A DNA stretch of 64,000 nt from Candidatus Kapaibacterium sp. (GCA_028376765.1 JAONBD010000003.1:1-64000); one strand, 5' to 3'. Shown: positions 38,093-50,062, counted from the stretch's first letter. Notes: a model not told the origin generated them from the letters alone. Numbers and translations: made by a program.

Positions 38093-40405
38093 TCAATCTC
38101 CAGTTTTTGTAATTATGTCTTCCCAATCATCTTCATCAAAAATTCCAATTTGATAATCTTGATCGTTTATTTTAATTTTATCAGGTTGTTTATCGAATGG
38201 TGGAAGCTCAATTATATTATTTTTTTGAATAATATTTAGATTTGTTCTGAAAAAGGTTTCATCTTCAAATATTATTAGCAGTGGTAGTGAGACAATAAAG
38301 TCATCAGGGCATTCCAGTTTGTTAGCAGCGATTTTTACAATATACTTGCCCGCTTGCTCTTCTTCTTTAATAGCATAATTAATTTTTGGTATATAATCAC
38401 TTTCTGCCCATTGTTTTATAAACCAACCCATATCAATCCCAAAATGTGAATCGAGTACTTCTTTGAAATCATTGGTATTAAAATGATTATATTCTCCAGA
38501 TTGATAAAGAGATTTTATAATACTTTTAAAAGGAGCTTCGTTCATATTAGCAAAGTCGTATGACAAATTTCTTAGCATATGAAATATCTTAATTGCCTTT
38601 AGTACTACATAACCATACAAATTTCTATTGGGCTTGCTAATCAAACTGCTCATTGATATTGGACCAGGTTCATATTGATCATATAACCTGTAAAAGCTAT
38701 TCTTTAAACTACTTTGTTGATTTTCTAATCTCCTTAACAATTTTGGAAAATTCTCCATTAGCATCATATCTATATACGATACCATTCCAGCTCGAATCCA
38801 TGATTCATGGTAAGAATCACTGAAAAAGTAGTTACTTACCCAAAAGGATTTAAACCTATTCAAAACCGAAATCAATGGGTATCTGTCCAAACTGATTAAT
38901 GGCATTACCATAAAATTTCCATTTACGTAGTCCTGCAAATCTGAAATAGCTCTTTCATTCAGATTGTTTGAACTAACTCTTGCATTAAGTTCATCTCCAA
39001 ATGAAACATTAAAATCACTCCTAGATAAATCTGGGTTATTTTTAGGTATCATTATATTAAACTCTTTAATAGAAATATCACCTAGTAAGTCTAAATAAAT
39101 TGCAACAGATTGTTCAAAGTAGTCTTTTAGATTATCAACATCAACTTCATCATCATGGTATAGATTTATTTTAAACCCATTGCTTAAATCAATTTGATCT
39201 AAAGTAAAATGACCAATTTCAAAAACAGGTGAATAAATTGGTTCAGTAGATTTAAGGGAGCTTAAGTCATTAAAATTATCAATTTCTTCTACAAGGATTT
39301 CTCCAGTTCCAGCAATTGTATAAGTATTAGGATGAGTTACATTTATATCAAAATCGATTTTTTTTAATTGAGAATATTTAGGGTACCAAGCAAAGCTATA
39401 CATTACGTAATTAAAATAATGTTTTACCATAACTCCACTATACCAAAAATCTAAACTAAATTCACCACTCACTTCTTCTGGCAGATTAAACACCAATAAG
39501 CTCAAATCTTTATCCCGATATATATCTTCAATTTTGTAATCCCCAATTTTTATTGAGTCAACAACCAGCTCTTTTGCAAGAGAAAATCTAATAGAAGATT
39601 GCTTATCTTTAAGTCTTTTACAGGTTAAAGTTACATGACTTTTGGAGATCAGATCATCTCCAGATAAATTAATATCTGCTTTTAAACTATCAACTTCTAT
39701 AACATCATATTGATCATATATATTTCTTGAGTTAGTGTCTCTAAAAGAATTTTCACGTACTATTGATCTTTTGTAGCTATCAATATTGCCAAATGTCTCT
39801 ATGTTTTTTGATATTGTGATTTCATCAGAAGAGTATTCTGAATAAATTACTGAATATGAATCGGATTTATTCTTAAAATTCACTGAAAAATAATTACCTA
39901 CTTCCTTATCATAAATAAATTTAAATAATTTATTATCAACTAATTCATATTTTTTATTTAAATAAAAATCAATATGATGTTTATATATATCAAGGAATTG
40001 GTAGCTATTTTCATTTGAAACCATTTGAAAAGAATTTCTAATCATATTTAGAAATGATTTATCAGCAATTAACATTGCCGAGCTGAAATCAAAATTGGAA
40101 GATTCCTTTTCAGTTTGATTTCTAAAATTATCAAGGGCTGCTTGTTCTTTGATAGGAACAGAAATATTGCCATCACCAATTATGACAGAAAAAATCGTTT
40201 TATTATTTACATTTTGGAAAAATATAATCTCTCCGCTAGAAACTGATAGATTTATGCCATCAACGGAATGGAACAGTCCACTTACATCATAACTTTCCAT
40301 TGAGTTTACGTTTAAATTAATTAATTTTGAATATGTTTCTTCATATTTACCTGCTATGGAGCTTAAAGAAAAAAGTATAATCAGAAGGGTTAATTTTAAA
40401 TACAT
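38093..40405 (-). CDS. M1 aminopeptidase-like protein lacking the HExxH...NEG active site
   Basis: M1-like N-domain and C-terminal LDSHFGIDMGWFIKQWAESDYIPKINYAI; catalytic region reads LNRFKSFWVSNYF...WIRAG. Confidence 0.65.
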   Translation of the reverse strand: MYLKLTLLIILFSLSSIAGKYEETYSKLINLNVNSMESYDVSGLFHSVDGINLSVSSGEIIFFQNVNNKTIFSVIIGDGNISVPIKEQAALDNFRNQTEKESSNFDFSSAMLIADKSFLNMIRNSFQMVSNENSYQFLDIYKHHIDFYLNKKYELVDNKLFKFIYDKEVGNYFSVNFKNKSDSYSVIYSEYSSDEITISKNIETFGNIDSYKRSIVRENSFRDTNSRNIYDQYDVIEVDSLKADINLSGDDLISKSHVTLTCKRLKDKQSSIRFSLAKELVVDSIKIGDYKIEDIYRDKDLSLLVFNLPEEVSGEFSLDFWYSGVMVKHYFNYVMYSFAWYPKYSQLKKIDFDINVTHPNTYTIAGTGEILVEEIDNFNDLSSLKSTEPIYSPVFEIGHFTLDQIDLSNGFKINLYHDDEVDVDNLKDYFEQSVAIYLDLLGDISIKEFNIMIPKNNPDLSRSDFNVSFGDELNARVSSNNLNERAISDLQDYVNGNFMVMPLISLDRYPLISVLNRFKSFWVSNYFFSDSYHESWIRAGMVSYIDMMLMENFPKLLRRLENQQSSLKNSFYRLYDQYEPGPISMSSLISKPNRNLYGYVVLKAIKIFHMLRNLSYDFANMNEAPFKSIIKSLYQSGEYNHFNTNDFKEVLDSHFGIDMGWFIKQWAESDYIPKINYAIKEEEQAGKYIVKIAANKLECPDDFIVSLPLLIIFEDETFFRTNLNIIQKNNIIELPPFDKQPDKIKINDQDYQIGIFDEDDWEDIITKTGD

Positions 40406-40471
40406 TATTTTTTACCTGTGCTTACTATATATTGTAAATATATTTTTTAAAATTCAAAAATTCAAATCAAA

Positions 40472-42262
40472 ATGAAATATATCATATTATTATTAATTTT
40501 CAGCAATTTATTATTTGCTGATAGTGATGACATAAAAGCCAATTTAGAAAAATTAACATCTACCGAATTTGGTGGAAGATTGCCTGGAACAACTGGGATT
40601 GATAAAGCAGCTCAGTTTATTAAGGAACAGTTCCAGGAAGCTGGATTAAAACCTATTAACGATAGTTGGTTTCAAGAATTTTCTGTAAAATCAGGTAAAA
40701 AATTATCTGGTGAAAATAATTTAAGCTTTAACATATTTATACCTAGACCAGGCATACCAAAAGAAAAATTAAGACCAAGAACAGCTACTTGGAATAATAT
40801 GGTTGATTGGACTCCATTGCAGTTTTCTTCTAACGGTAGCTATAATGGCGAAATGATTTTTGTGGGTTATGGAATTAGTTCGGAAAGCCTTGCTTATGAT
40901 GACTACTCTAATATTGATGTCGCTGGAAAAGCTGTTGTTATTCTGACTGACTCCCCAAATGGTAAATCAAAAACAGGCAAATTTGCAAGATATTCTAGTA
41001 TGAGATACAAAATTTCGAATGCAAAAGAGCATAACGCAGCGGCTGTTATTTTTATCAAATCACAAGACGATTCTGCAAATGTGTTAGAAAAACTTGATGT
41101 TAATAATAGAATGAGTACAAATTCTGGAATCCTTGCCGCTCAGGTTAGCAGAGAAAAGTTTATTAAATATTTTCCTAAAAATGCTGGCTTGCTAAAACTT
41201 GAAAACTCAATAAACGAAACAAAAAAACCTGCCTCTGTTACTATTGATAATAAAGAAATATCAATAATAATTAATATAGAAGATATTAAATACCCAACTA
41301 AAAATATAATTGGTGTTTTGGAAGGTAAAAATCCAAACAAATATATCTTTATGGGAGCACATTATGACCATTTAGGAGTTTCAAACTCGGGTAGCTCACG
41401 ATACCGAGATAACCCTCCAAAAATTCACCCCGGTGCTGATGATAATGCTTCGGGTGTTGCATCAATGATAGAAATTGCAAATAGGTTAAAAAATAACAAA
41501 CCAGAACATTCTGTTATATTCGCTGCTTGGTCAGCCGAAGAAATGGGACTGCTTGGTTCGGATAACTATGTTAATAATAATTTCGACTTAAAAGAAAACG
41601 TTCTTTGCTATCTTAATTTTGATATGGTTGGTAGGCTTACTAATTCAAAACTAAGTATCTTAGGTACGGGTACTGCGGAAGAATTTAATGATTTGATAAA
41701 CAAAACTGCCGAAGATTATAATTTTGAAATAAGCATGATTCAGACTGGAATGGGCCCAAGTGACCATTCATCTTTTTATAAAGCAAAAAAACCAGTATTA
41801 GCAATATTTTCTGGAATACATAGCGATTACCATACTCCCGAAGATACTCCAGACAAAATAAACTGGGAAGGTATGGATTCAATAATTAATTTTTCTATTG
41901 ATTTATTTGAATCTATAGACAAAAAAGGGAATCTTACTTTCCAAGAAGTACAGATAAACGAAAAATCAAAAACTATAAGAAGAGGTGGTTCCAGCGTTGT
42001 TATGGGAGTGATTCCAAACTATTCTGATATTGACCATGGATTTATAATAGATGGTGTTACTCCAAAAGGACCTGCCGCTCTAGCTGGTTTGAAAGGTGGC
42101 GATATATTAATAGAAGTTGATGGCGATAAAATTGTAGATATATATGATTTTATGTACTCTTATTGGGACAAAAACCCTGGCGATATTGTTGTTGTTAAAG
42201 TTTTAAGAGATAATAAAGATGAACCAATTAGTTTGAAAGTAAAATTAGCTGCAAAGGAATAA
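40472..42262 (+). CDS. M28 family metallopeptidase with PA and PDZ domains
   Basis: MGAHYDHLG...HPGADDNASGVASMIEIA...WSAEEMGLLGSDNYV...GPSDHSSFY; C-terminal PDZ GPAALAGLKGGDILIEVDG. Confidence 0.9.
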   Translation: MKYIILLLIFSNLLFADSDDIKANLEKLTSTEFGGRLPGTTGIDKAAQFIKEQFQEAGLKPINDSWFQEFSVKSGKKLSGENNLSFNIFIPRPGIPKEKLRPRTATWNNMVDWTPLQFSSNGSYNGEMIFVGYGISSESLAYDDYSNIDVAGKAVVILTDSPNGKSKTGKFARYSSMRYKISNAKEHNAAAVIFIKSQDDSANVLEKLDVNNRMSTNSGILAAQVSREKFIKYFPKNAGLLKLENSINETKKPASVTIDNKEISIIINIEDIKYPTKNIIGVLEGKNPNKYIFMGAHYDHLGVSNSGSSRYRDNPPKIHPGADDNASGVASMIEIANRLKNNKPEHSVIFAAWSAEEMGLLGSDNYVNNNFDLKENVLCYLNFDMVGRLTNSKLSILGTGTAEEFNDLINKTAEDYNFEISMIQTGMGPSDHSSFYKAKKPVLAIFSGIHSDYHTPEDTPDKINWEGMDSIINFSIDLFESIDKKGNLTFQEVQINEKSKTIRRGGSSVVMGVIPNYSDIDHGFIIDGVTPKGPAALAGLKGGDILIEVDGDKIVDIYDFMYSYWDKNPGDIVVVKVLRDNKDEPISLKVKLAAKE

Positions 42263-42263
42263 C

Positions 42264-43487
42264 TTGAAATCAGTTGATTTTGTAGTTTATAAATTTGGGG
42301 GCTCAGGTCTTACTTCTCCAAATTCACTTAAAGATATTTTTATAAAATTAAATCTTAATACTAAATATCTTTTTGTAATATCTGCCCTAAAAGGAGTAAC
42401 CGATAAGCTTATAGGTATTGCAGAGGCTATTAAATATGGAAATTACGAAAGAGCAATTTCTTTTAAAAATGATGTAATCTCTATTCATAAAAAATATTGG
42501 ATTGACTATTTTCTTGATTATGACAAAATAGAAAAAGATCTAATCTCTTTAATAGAATCATCTAAACTACTTAAAGTTCAATCTGAACACTCAAGATGTA
42601 AAATAATATCAAGAGGGGAATACTATAGTTCTCTACTTCTAAAAGAACTATTATCTAAATGTGGAATTAAATCTGATATAGCAATTGCAACAGAAATCCT
42701 TAAAAAAACAAATTCCGATTATATAATAGAGTCAGATTTAATCAGCGAGTACTTTCAATCTAATAATGTTATTATTACCCAAGGTTTTGTCTACTCAGAA
42801 AATGATAAATACCGCTTATTTGGTAGGAATGGTTCTGATTATTCTGCTGCATTATTTGCATCTAAACTAGGTGCCAATAAGTTAGTGCTATGGAAAGATG
42901 TAGATGGAGTTTACACATATGATCCTCGAAAATTAGAGGGTTCAAAAATTGTTCCTAATATTGGTTTTAAGCAATTAATAGAATTATCTAAATTCGGTAC
43001 AGAAATAATATATACGCCAGCTTTAGAATCAGCTATACAAGGGCAAATTCCAATAATAATTAAAAGTTTATTCGACTTGAGTCTAAATGAGACATTGATA
43101 GAACAAGATTCAATCAAAAATATTTTTTCTATGACTTATGATACAAACTATTCAATACTTGAAATTGAAGAAAGCCAAATAACAAATAATTTGAAATTTA
43201 TATTTGGCTTAATTAAACTAAAAATAAATGCAGAATATTTTAATTTTAATAATTCATTTTTTCTATTATTTAAAAATAGTGAGATTACAAGAACATTAAT
43301 AAATAGTTCTAATGAAAAATATTCTATCTTGATAGTTGTTGGTTTACACAATTCTAGTTATATTAATGAATTGGAACCAAACTTTATTTTATCCGATAAT
43401 TCTAATTATATTACAAAATATTATTTTAACAAAGAGCTTTGCGATTCTACTATCAAAAAAATACATGACAGGAGTCAGCAATTATGA
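42264..43487 (+). CDS. Aspartate kinase family protein (TTG start)
   Basis: VVYKFGGSGLTSPNSL; RLFGRNGSDYSAALFASKLGANKLVLWKDVDGVYTYDPRK. Confidence 0.8.
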   Translation: MKSVDFVVYKFGGSGLTSPNSLKDIFIKLNLNTKYLFVISALKGVTDKLIGIAEAIKYGNYERAISFKNDVISIHKKYWIDYFLDYDKIEKDLISLIESSKLLKVQSEHSRCKIISRGEYYSSLLLKELLSKCGIKSDIAIATEILKKTNSDYIIESDLISEYFQSNNVIITQGFVYSENDKYRLFGRNGSDYSAALFASKLGANKLVLWKDVDGVYTYDPRKLEGSKIVPNIGFKQLIELSKFGTEIIYTPALESAIQGQIPIIIKSLFDLSLNETLIEQDSIKNIFSMTYDTNYSILEIEESQITNNLKFIFGLIKLKINAEYFNFNNSFFLLFKNSEITRTLINSSNEKYSILIVVGLHNSSYINELEPNFILSDNSNYITKYYFNKELCDSTIKKIHDRSQQL

Positions 43488-44443
43488 AACATAAACTAGA
43501 TTACTTCGACCTTTCGGAACATAACTCTATTCAGAAGTTAGTGCTATGGGTAATGATAATCTGTTTTGCGATTGCCCTTTTTGTAGTTTTATTACCACAA
43601 GCAGAAAACTTCTTTGAAGTATATTTAAAAGGTGTAGTTTATAATTCTGGAGAGAGCATTCCATATAGATTAGATTCTAAAAACTTACTTCAGCCTACAG
43701 ATTATTATACTAATTGGGCAATAGATATATATATTGATACTCCACAAGAATCTAGAAATTGGATTAACCCTATATTATCTTTATTTTTTATTGCTTTTCT
43801 TCCCTCACTTATAGCGGCTGTCTTTTTTAGCGTTGTATTGCCTAGAAACCTTGCTCTAATTCGTCAGAAAATAGAAAGAGAAATTACAAGTGAATTGGAT
43901 AAAATAACTTTAAAAGTGTTTGGGGTTCATACTGTTGAACAACGAAACAAAGTGGAACAAATGATTTTAAATGCTGATTTAAGAGATATTCATGATTATG
44001 TAAAAGATTGGAATATTGATCCAGATGATATAATTTCTATCAGAAAAGCATTACAATGGTTAAATTCTTCTGGTAAATTTGCTTTTAAAAAAGCATTCAG
44101 TGCTATTAGTTTTTTCTTGAGATTTTATGTTACTAAAAAGTATGCAAATGTAATACTAGGAACAGTTTACTTTGGTGCAGCATTGCTTATAATTGTAATT
44201 GGTCTGCGTGGGCTAAAGTTCATCCCTTCTTCGGAACCTTCTTTAGTATTTTTCTCACTTGGTTTAGAGTTCACTCTTCTTGTTGTTTATGCTGTTACTT
44301 TAATGTTTGGGAAAGAATCGGAAGAGGATAGATATTCTAACAACCACAACACAACTCAACATAATATTTTATCGAAGGACTTTGGAACAGATAAAGAAGC
44401 AGAAAATCTATTAAAGGTGTTTATTCTAAAAGATAAAAACTAG
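43484..44443 (+). CDS. Hypothetical multi-pass membrane protein
   Basis: Several TM segments; 4-bp overlap with the aspartokinase gene. Confidence 0.45.
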   Translation: MKHKLDYFDLSEHNSIQKLVLWVMIICFAIALFVVLLPQAENFFEVYLKGVVYNSGESIPYRLDSKNLLQPTDYYTNWAIDIYIDTPQESRNWINPILSLFFIAFLPSLIAAVFFSVVLPRNLALIRQKIEREITSELDKITLKVFGVHTVEQRNKVEQMILNADLRDIHDYVKDWNIDPDDIISIRKALQWLNSSGKFAFKKAFSAISFFLRFYVTKKYANVILGTVYFGAALLIIVIGLRGLKFIPSSEPSLVFFSLGLEFTLLVVYAVTLMFGKESEEDRYSNNHNTTQHNILSKDFGTDKEAENLLKVFILKDKN

Positions 44444-44469
44444 TGATTAAATAAAGCTCCTAAAATTTC

Positions 44470-47400
44470 TTATACTGGGAATGTGATAGTAAAAGTTGTA
44501 CCTACTCCATATTCTGATTCAACATTTAGTTCATATTTTAGAATATCGCACAAACGTTTTACAATAGCTAAACCCAAACCTGTAGAGCTCTCTCCATCGG
44601 TGGGTTTGTTAGATAATTTATTAAATTTCTTGAAAATTTTCCCTATCTCATTTTCTTTAATACCAATCCCAGAATCCTTTATCTTTAATGTTATTTCAGA
44701 ATCGGAGTTATAAATATCAATATTTATTTCATTATCTTTATTTGAGTATTTAATAGCATTTGAAATGATATTATCTAATATTTGTCTTAAATACTGTTGA
44801 TCAGAATAAATTTCATAGGTATCATCGTCTTCAAAATTCCTTATTATAGTTTGATTTTTAGATTTTAAAAGTGGTCTAAACGATGAAATAGAATCTTTAA
44901 GCACATCTACCAAGTTTATTTTACTGCTATTCATAATGATAGAACTATTTTCTACTTCGTTAAGCTCTAATATATTTGTAATAAGTTGATCCATTCCTTT
45001 AGCAATTTTCAGAGAGTTTCTAGCTTTGATTGCTAAATTTCCATCTGACTTCTTATTAGCATGCGATTCGATAACACTTAGCTGAAGGTAAATAGCTGAA
45101 AGAGGATTTTTTAAATCGTGACCTAACATTGATAATAAAAAATCTTTCTCCTCATTTATTAATTCTAATTCTTGAGTTCTTTTTTCTACTTTGTTTTCTA
45201 ATTCTATTTCATAGGTTTTGGAAAGAGTAATATCAGTAGAAATTTCTAAGAAATAAGTAATATTTTTTTCAGCATCAAATTGTGGATATATTACAGTATC
45301 AATCCAGTAGTATTGACCATCACTATTTCTATTTTTTATCTCACCTCTCCAAATTTTACCTTGTGTTAATTTTTCCCAAAGTGATTTCCAAAAGTCTGAT
45401 GGATGAAAACCTGAATTAACATTTCTATGTTTATTTCCAACAATATCGTTGTAACTATAACCACTAATATCTTCATAATTCTGGTTTACATCTATTATTG
45501 TTCCATCTGCAGCAGAAGTAGAAACAATAAATTGTTGATCTAAAATCCCAAAATATTGCTCTAATTGTTTATTCTTATGAATTAAACGATTAGCGAGAAT
45601 TTCTCTATCAGTAATATCTCTCCAAACAGCAAGTACTAACTTTTGTTCATTAAATTCGAAAGTTGAAATACTAATTTCCAATTCTACATTAGTTCCATTT
45701 GTTGCTGTGTGTTTCCAATTTACTATTTTCAAATTCTCTTTATTATCATTAGCCTGAACTAAATCAAGGTAAGATTTATTTGTAAATTCATTTGGAGAAA
45801 TATCTGATGGTTTTTTACCTATTATTAGGTTTTTATCATCTCCTTTAAGTATTTTAATAGCCTTAGAGTTGCAATCTATAAACACATCATTTTCTAATAT
45901 TACAATTCCATCATTAATATTCTCAAATAGTGCACCATATTTCTTCTCGCTTTGTTGCAACAGCAATTCGTTTATTTTGGTCTTATTAATATCAATAATA
46001 TTACCAATAAAACCTGTAATATTACCATCTTCATCCAAAAGGCTAGAAAGAGTAAGGTTACCCCAAACTACTTGTTTATCCTTTCGGATATACTGTTTAT
46101 CATAATTAACAAATGGTTCACCTTTAAGCAATCTATTAATAAACTGCGATTCATATTCAATATGATCCTTATGTGTAAAGTCTTTAAAATTTAGCCCAAC
46201 TAGTTCATCGTTTGAATATCCTAAAAATTCTGCAAAAGCATCATTTACAATATTTATTGCTCCCATTTCATTTGTTAATGCAATTCCTACTTCTGTTTTT
46301 TCAAACATACTTCTAAATAGCCGTTCACTCGATTCTATTTTCTTGCTTTTTTCTTTGGAATCTGTAATATCTAAAACTACACCAAGAATACCCGTAACAT
46401 CATTATTAGCATCTAAAATTACTGATTTATTAAATATCACATTTCGAATACCGTTATCAGTCTTAATAAACCATTCATAATTTTGCTTTCCGCTTGATGA
46501 TTCTAGCAATTCTTTATCTTTGGCTTGGTATTCTACAGCTAGATATTTTGGATAAAGTTCAAAAACATTTTTACCAATTATTTCTTCTTTACTTTTACCA
46601 AAATATTCACTGAATGCTACATTACAATCAGTGTAATTAAGGTTGATATCTTTTACAAAAATTGGATTGGGAATACTATTATACAAAGTATTCTGGAAGT
46701 TCTTAGATTCTATTATTTCTTTTTCATATATTAATCTTTCAAGCTCTAGGGTAGCTCTATTGGAAAACATTTTCATTAGATCAATCTTGTAATCTGGGTT
46801 TTCCAACTCCCTTTCAAAAAGAGCTACAAATATACCAACTGTCTCATTTTTATTATTTTTAAGTGTTGCACCTAAATAGCTTTCAATATTAAGATCAATA
46901 AGCATCTGATCTTTTGGGAACATTTTTGTAACATCGCTGCTTATACAGCATATACTTTCTGCAACTGAGATTTCACAAGGTGTATATTCTAGATCATAGT
47001 TGAAATTTTCTTTAATTTCATTATTCCAATAACTTTTTGTAGATATTGAATCGCCGAGATATTGACCTATAAAACAATGATCAGCTTTGATAAATTTAGC
47101 TACATTTTCAAGAAGAGTATCAAGATAATTCTGACTTGTAGAATATTCCAAACTGCTAAGTATTACATCAATAATATTTTGATTTAATTTTTCTTTTGAT
47201 ATATCTGTAAATGTTACAATTACTTTGCTTGGCTCAGTGTCATCTCCTTCGAAAATTGGTTCTGATTGTATTTTAATCCAAGTTTGTTCAATGTTTGATT
47301 TTTGTACCCTAAGAATTACATTTTTTTGTGGTTTTCCAGTTTTTTGAGAGATTACAGAGGGTGACTTTTCAGGAGGTAAATCTTCTCCTTCTGAGTTTTT

Positions 47401-47889
47401 CAAACCCCATCTAGGATCAAATGATGTATTCCCTAATAGTTGATCGCTTGTAACGCCAAGTATATCTAAAGCAGATTGATTAAATTCAATTATGGCACCA
47501 TTCTTATCGTGAACTACAAGGCCGTCTTTAATTTTATTATAAACCCCAGAATCAGATATTATACTATTTTTGAACACTCTTCCAATAGCAAGAATGCTTT
47601 TGTTGTATGTGTTAAAAGACCACTCTACAAGAACCCTTTTCCCACTTTTTGTTAGTAAAATTATTGATTGAAGTTTATTGCTTTGTAATGAAGAAATTAT
47701 AGAAGCACTAATAGAATCAGCTTTATTTAAATCATGCTCTGATATATAGTTATCAAAATTTTTATTTACAAGGGAGTCGCAGTTTTCACCAATTAATTGA
47801 CAAAAACTAGTATTTGCATAGCTAATAAGATTGGATTCATCCAAAATTATTACTATGTCGTTTGAACTATCAAATATCTGTTCTAACAT
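44470..47889 (-). CDS. Multi-PAS (and GAF-like) sensor histidine kinase
   Basis: Repeated PAS segments; H-box FLLSMLGHDLKNPLSAIYLQL; N-box ILDNIISNAIKYS; GLGLAIVKRLCDIL. Confidence 0.92.
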   Translation of the reverse strand: MLEQIFDSSNDIVIILDESNLISYANTSFCQLIGENCDSLVNKNFDNYISEHDLNKADSISASIISSLQSNKLQSIILLTKSGKRVLVEWSFNTYNKSILAIGRVFKNSIISDSGVYNKIKDGLVVHDKNGAIIEFNQSALDILGVTSDQLLGNTSFDPRWGLKNSEGEDLPPEKSPSVISQKTGKPQKNVILRVQKSNIEQTWIKIQSEPIFEGDDTEPSKVIVTFTDISKEKLNQNIIDVILSSLEYSTSQNYLDTLLENVAKFIKADHCFIGQYLGDSISTKSYWNNEIKENFNYDLEYTPCEISVAESICCISSDVTKMFPKDQMLIDLNIESYLGATLKNNKNETVGIFVALFERELENPDYKIDLMKMFSNRATLELERLIYEKEIIESKNFQNTLYNSIPNPIFVKDINLNYTDCNVAFSEYFGKSKEEIIGKNVFELYPKYLAVEYQAKDKELLESSSGKQNYEWFIKTDNGIRNVIFNKSVILDANNDVTGILGVVLDITDSKEKSKKIESSERLFRSMFEKTEVGIALTNEMGAINIVNDAFAEFLGYSNDELVGLNFKDFTHKDHIEYESQFINRLLKGEPFVNYDKQYIRKDKQVVWGNLTLSSLLDEDGNITGFIGNIIDINKTKINELLLQQSEKKYGALFENINDGIVILENDVFIDCNSKAIKILKGDDKNLIIGKKPSDISPNEFTNKSYLDLVQANDNKENLKIVNWKHTATNGTNVELEISISTFEFNEQKLVLAVWRDITDREILANRLIHKNKQLEQYFGILDQQFIVSTSAADGTIIDVNQNYEDISGYSYNDIVGNKHRNVNSGFHPSDFWKSLWEKLTQGKIWRGEIKNRNSDGQYYWIDTVIYPQFDAEKNITYFLEISTDITLSKTYEIELENKVEKRTQELELINEEKDFLLSMLGHDLKNPLSAIYLQLSVIESHANKKSDGNLAIKARNSLKIAKGMDQLITNILELNEVENSSIIMNSSKINLVDVLKDSISSFRPLLKSKNQTIIRNFEDDDTYEIYSDQQYLRQILDNIISNAIKYSNKDNEINIDIYNSDSEITLKIKDSGIGIKENEIGKIFKKFNKLSNKPTDGESSTGLGLAIVKRLCDILKYELNVESEYGVGTTFTITFPV

Positions 47890-48109
47890 GTAAAAAGAAT
47901 ATTATAAATATTAATAACTTATGCAAAATAACAATTTTCAATAACTTATAGTAATAATAATTATATTTTTTTGGCATGGAATTTTAGCATAACTATTATA
48001 ACAAAAACTTAACACAAAAAGGACTTATTGTCGGTAGTAATAAGCCATAATGTCGCAAAAGAAAAAAATAAACATGTCAAAATTAATAATTAATAAGGAG
48101 TTATAAGAT

Positions 48110-50035
48110 ATGGGAAAAATAATAGGTATTGACCTTGGAACGACCAATTCCGTTGTTTCAGTAATGGAGGGAAGCACTCCACAAGTAATCACAAATTCTG
48201 AAGGTGGAAGAACCACACCTTCTATGGTAGCGTTTTCTAAATCTGGAGAGCGTTTAGTAGGGCAATCGGCTAAAAGACAGGCAGTTACTAACCCGCATAA
48301 AACGATTTACTCGATAAAAAGATTTATGGGTCGTAGAGATTCTGAGATTGGCAATGAAAGAGATTTAGTACCTTACAAGGTAATTGGGTCACCTGATGGC
48401 GGAAGTGTAAAGGTTCAAATAGACGATAAACAATACTCTCCACCAGAAATAAGTGCTTTGATTTTAAAAAAGATGAAAGCAACGGCAGAGGAATATTTAG
48501 GTCAGAAAGTAGAAGAAGCAGTTATTACTGTACCTGCTTATTTTAATGACTCTCAGAGACAAGCAACAAAAGATGCTGGCGAAATTGCTGGCTTAAAAGT
48601 AAGAAGAATAATAAACGAACCCACTGCTGCTGCTTTAGCTTATGGTCTTGATAAAAAAGGTCAGAACATGACTGTCGCAGTTTATGACCTTGGTGGTGGA
48701 ACATTTGATATTTCTGTTTTGGAAATTGGTGATGGTGTATTTGAAGTAAAATCAACTAATGGAGATACTCACTTAGGTGGTGATGACTTTGATCAAAAAA
48801 TTATTGACTTTTTGGCAGATGAATTTAATAAAGATGAAGGCATTGATTTAAGAAAAGATGCTATGGCTTTGCAAAGACTAAGAGAAGCTGCAGAGAAGGC
48901 TAAGATTGAATTATCTCATCAGATTGCAACAGATGTAAATCTTCCATTTATAACTGCAACAGCCGAAGGGCCAAAGCACCTTAATGTCAATCTGACACGA
49001 TCTAAGTTTGAAAGCCTATGTTCAGATTTATTTGACGGAACATTAAAGCCGGTAGAGCAGGCAATGAAAGACGCTAAATGCTCACCATCTGATATTGATG
49101 ATGTAATTTTAGTAGGTGGATCGACACGTATCCCAAAAATACAGGAATTAGTTAAAGGATTTTTTGGTAAAGACCCATCAAAAGGGGTAAATCCTGATGA
49201 AGTTGTTGCAGTTGGTGCAGCAATTCAAGGTGGAGTACTTTCTGGTGATGTAGAAGATGTATTATTATTAGATGTTACTCCATTGACTCTTGGTATAGAA
49301 ACAATGGGTGGAGTTTTAACTCCAATGATAGCATCAAATACAACAATCCCAACTAGAAAAACAGAGGTGTTTTCAACTGCTTCAGATAATCAGCCATCAG
49401 TTGAAATTCATATTTTGCAGGGCGAGAGACCAATGGCAAAAGATAATAGATCGCTTGGAAGATTCCACCTTGATGGAATTCCTCCTGCATCGAGAGGTGT
49501 GCCTCAAGTTGAAGTAACATTTGATATTGATGCTAATGGGATTTTATCAGTTGCAGCTAAAGATAAGGGAACTAATAAAGAACAAAACATTAGAATTGAA
49601 TCTTCGAGCGGGCTTAGCAAAGAAGAAATCGAAAAAATGAAAAACGAAGCTAAATCCAACGAAGAAGAAGATAAAAAATTCAAGGAAGAGGTAGAAAGTA
49701 GAAATCAAGCTGATGCCTTGCTTCACTCTACAAGAAAACAAGTAACCGATCTTGGTGACAAACTACCTGAAGATGAGAAAACTAAGATTAACGAAGCAGC
49801 TGATAGGCTAGAAAAAGCTCTTAAAGATAATAAAGAAGATATTGCACCAGCAGTTGAAAATCTAAATCAGATTTGGAGTGCCGCTTCTCAAAATATCTAC
49901 GGTCAGCCAGGAGCTGATGGGCAACCTAACCCCGACCCAACAGCAAATGCTGATGGTGGGTCAGAGCAAAAATCTGAACCTGATGTAGAAGAAGCAGACT
50001 TCACAGTAGTAGAAGATGAAGACGATAAAAAGTAA
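48110..50035 (+). CDS. dnaK: Chaperone DnaK (Hsp70)
   Basis: [54 protein letters not shown]-terminal [15 protein letters not shown]. Confidence 0.97.
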   Translation: MGKIIGIDLGTTNSVVSVMEGSTPQVITNSEGGRTTPSMVAFSKSGERLVGQSAKRQAVTNPHKTIYSIKRFMGRRDSEIGNERDLVPYKVIGSPDGGSVKVQIDDKQYSPPEISALILKKMKATAEEYLGQKVEEAVITVPAYFNDSQRQATKDAGEIAGLKVRRIINEPTAAALAYGLDKKGQNMTVAVYDLGGGTFDISVLEIGDGVFEVKSTNGDTHLGGDDFDQKIIDFLADEFNKDEGIDLRKDAMALQRLREAAEKAKIELSHQIATDVNLPFITATAEGPKHLNVNLTRSKFESLCSDLFDGTLKPVEQAMKDAKCSPSDIDDVILVGGSTRIPKIQELVKGFFGKDPSKGVNPDEVVAVGAAIQGGVLSGDVEDVLLLDVTPLTLGIETMGGVLTPMIASNTTIPTRKTEVFSTASDNQPSVEIHILQGERPMAKDNRSLGRFHLDGIPPASRGVPQVEVTFDIDANGILSVAAKDKGTNKEQNIRIESSSGLSKEEIEKMKNEAKSNEEEDKKFKEEVESRNQADALLHSTRKQVTDLGDKLPEDEKTKINEAADRLEKALKDNKEDIAPAVENLNQIWSAASQNIYGQPGADGQPNPDPTANADGGSEQKSEPDVEEADFTVVEDEDDKK

Positions 50036-50062
50036 TAAGAGATATTATCTCAAACTTTTTAA

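Noticed and set aside
47971-47990. TTGGCATGGAATTTTAGCAT as a sigma-54 promoter upstream of dnaK
   Set aside because: GG-to-GC spacing is two bases too long and the -12 element is poor.
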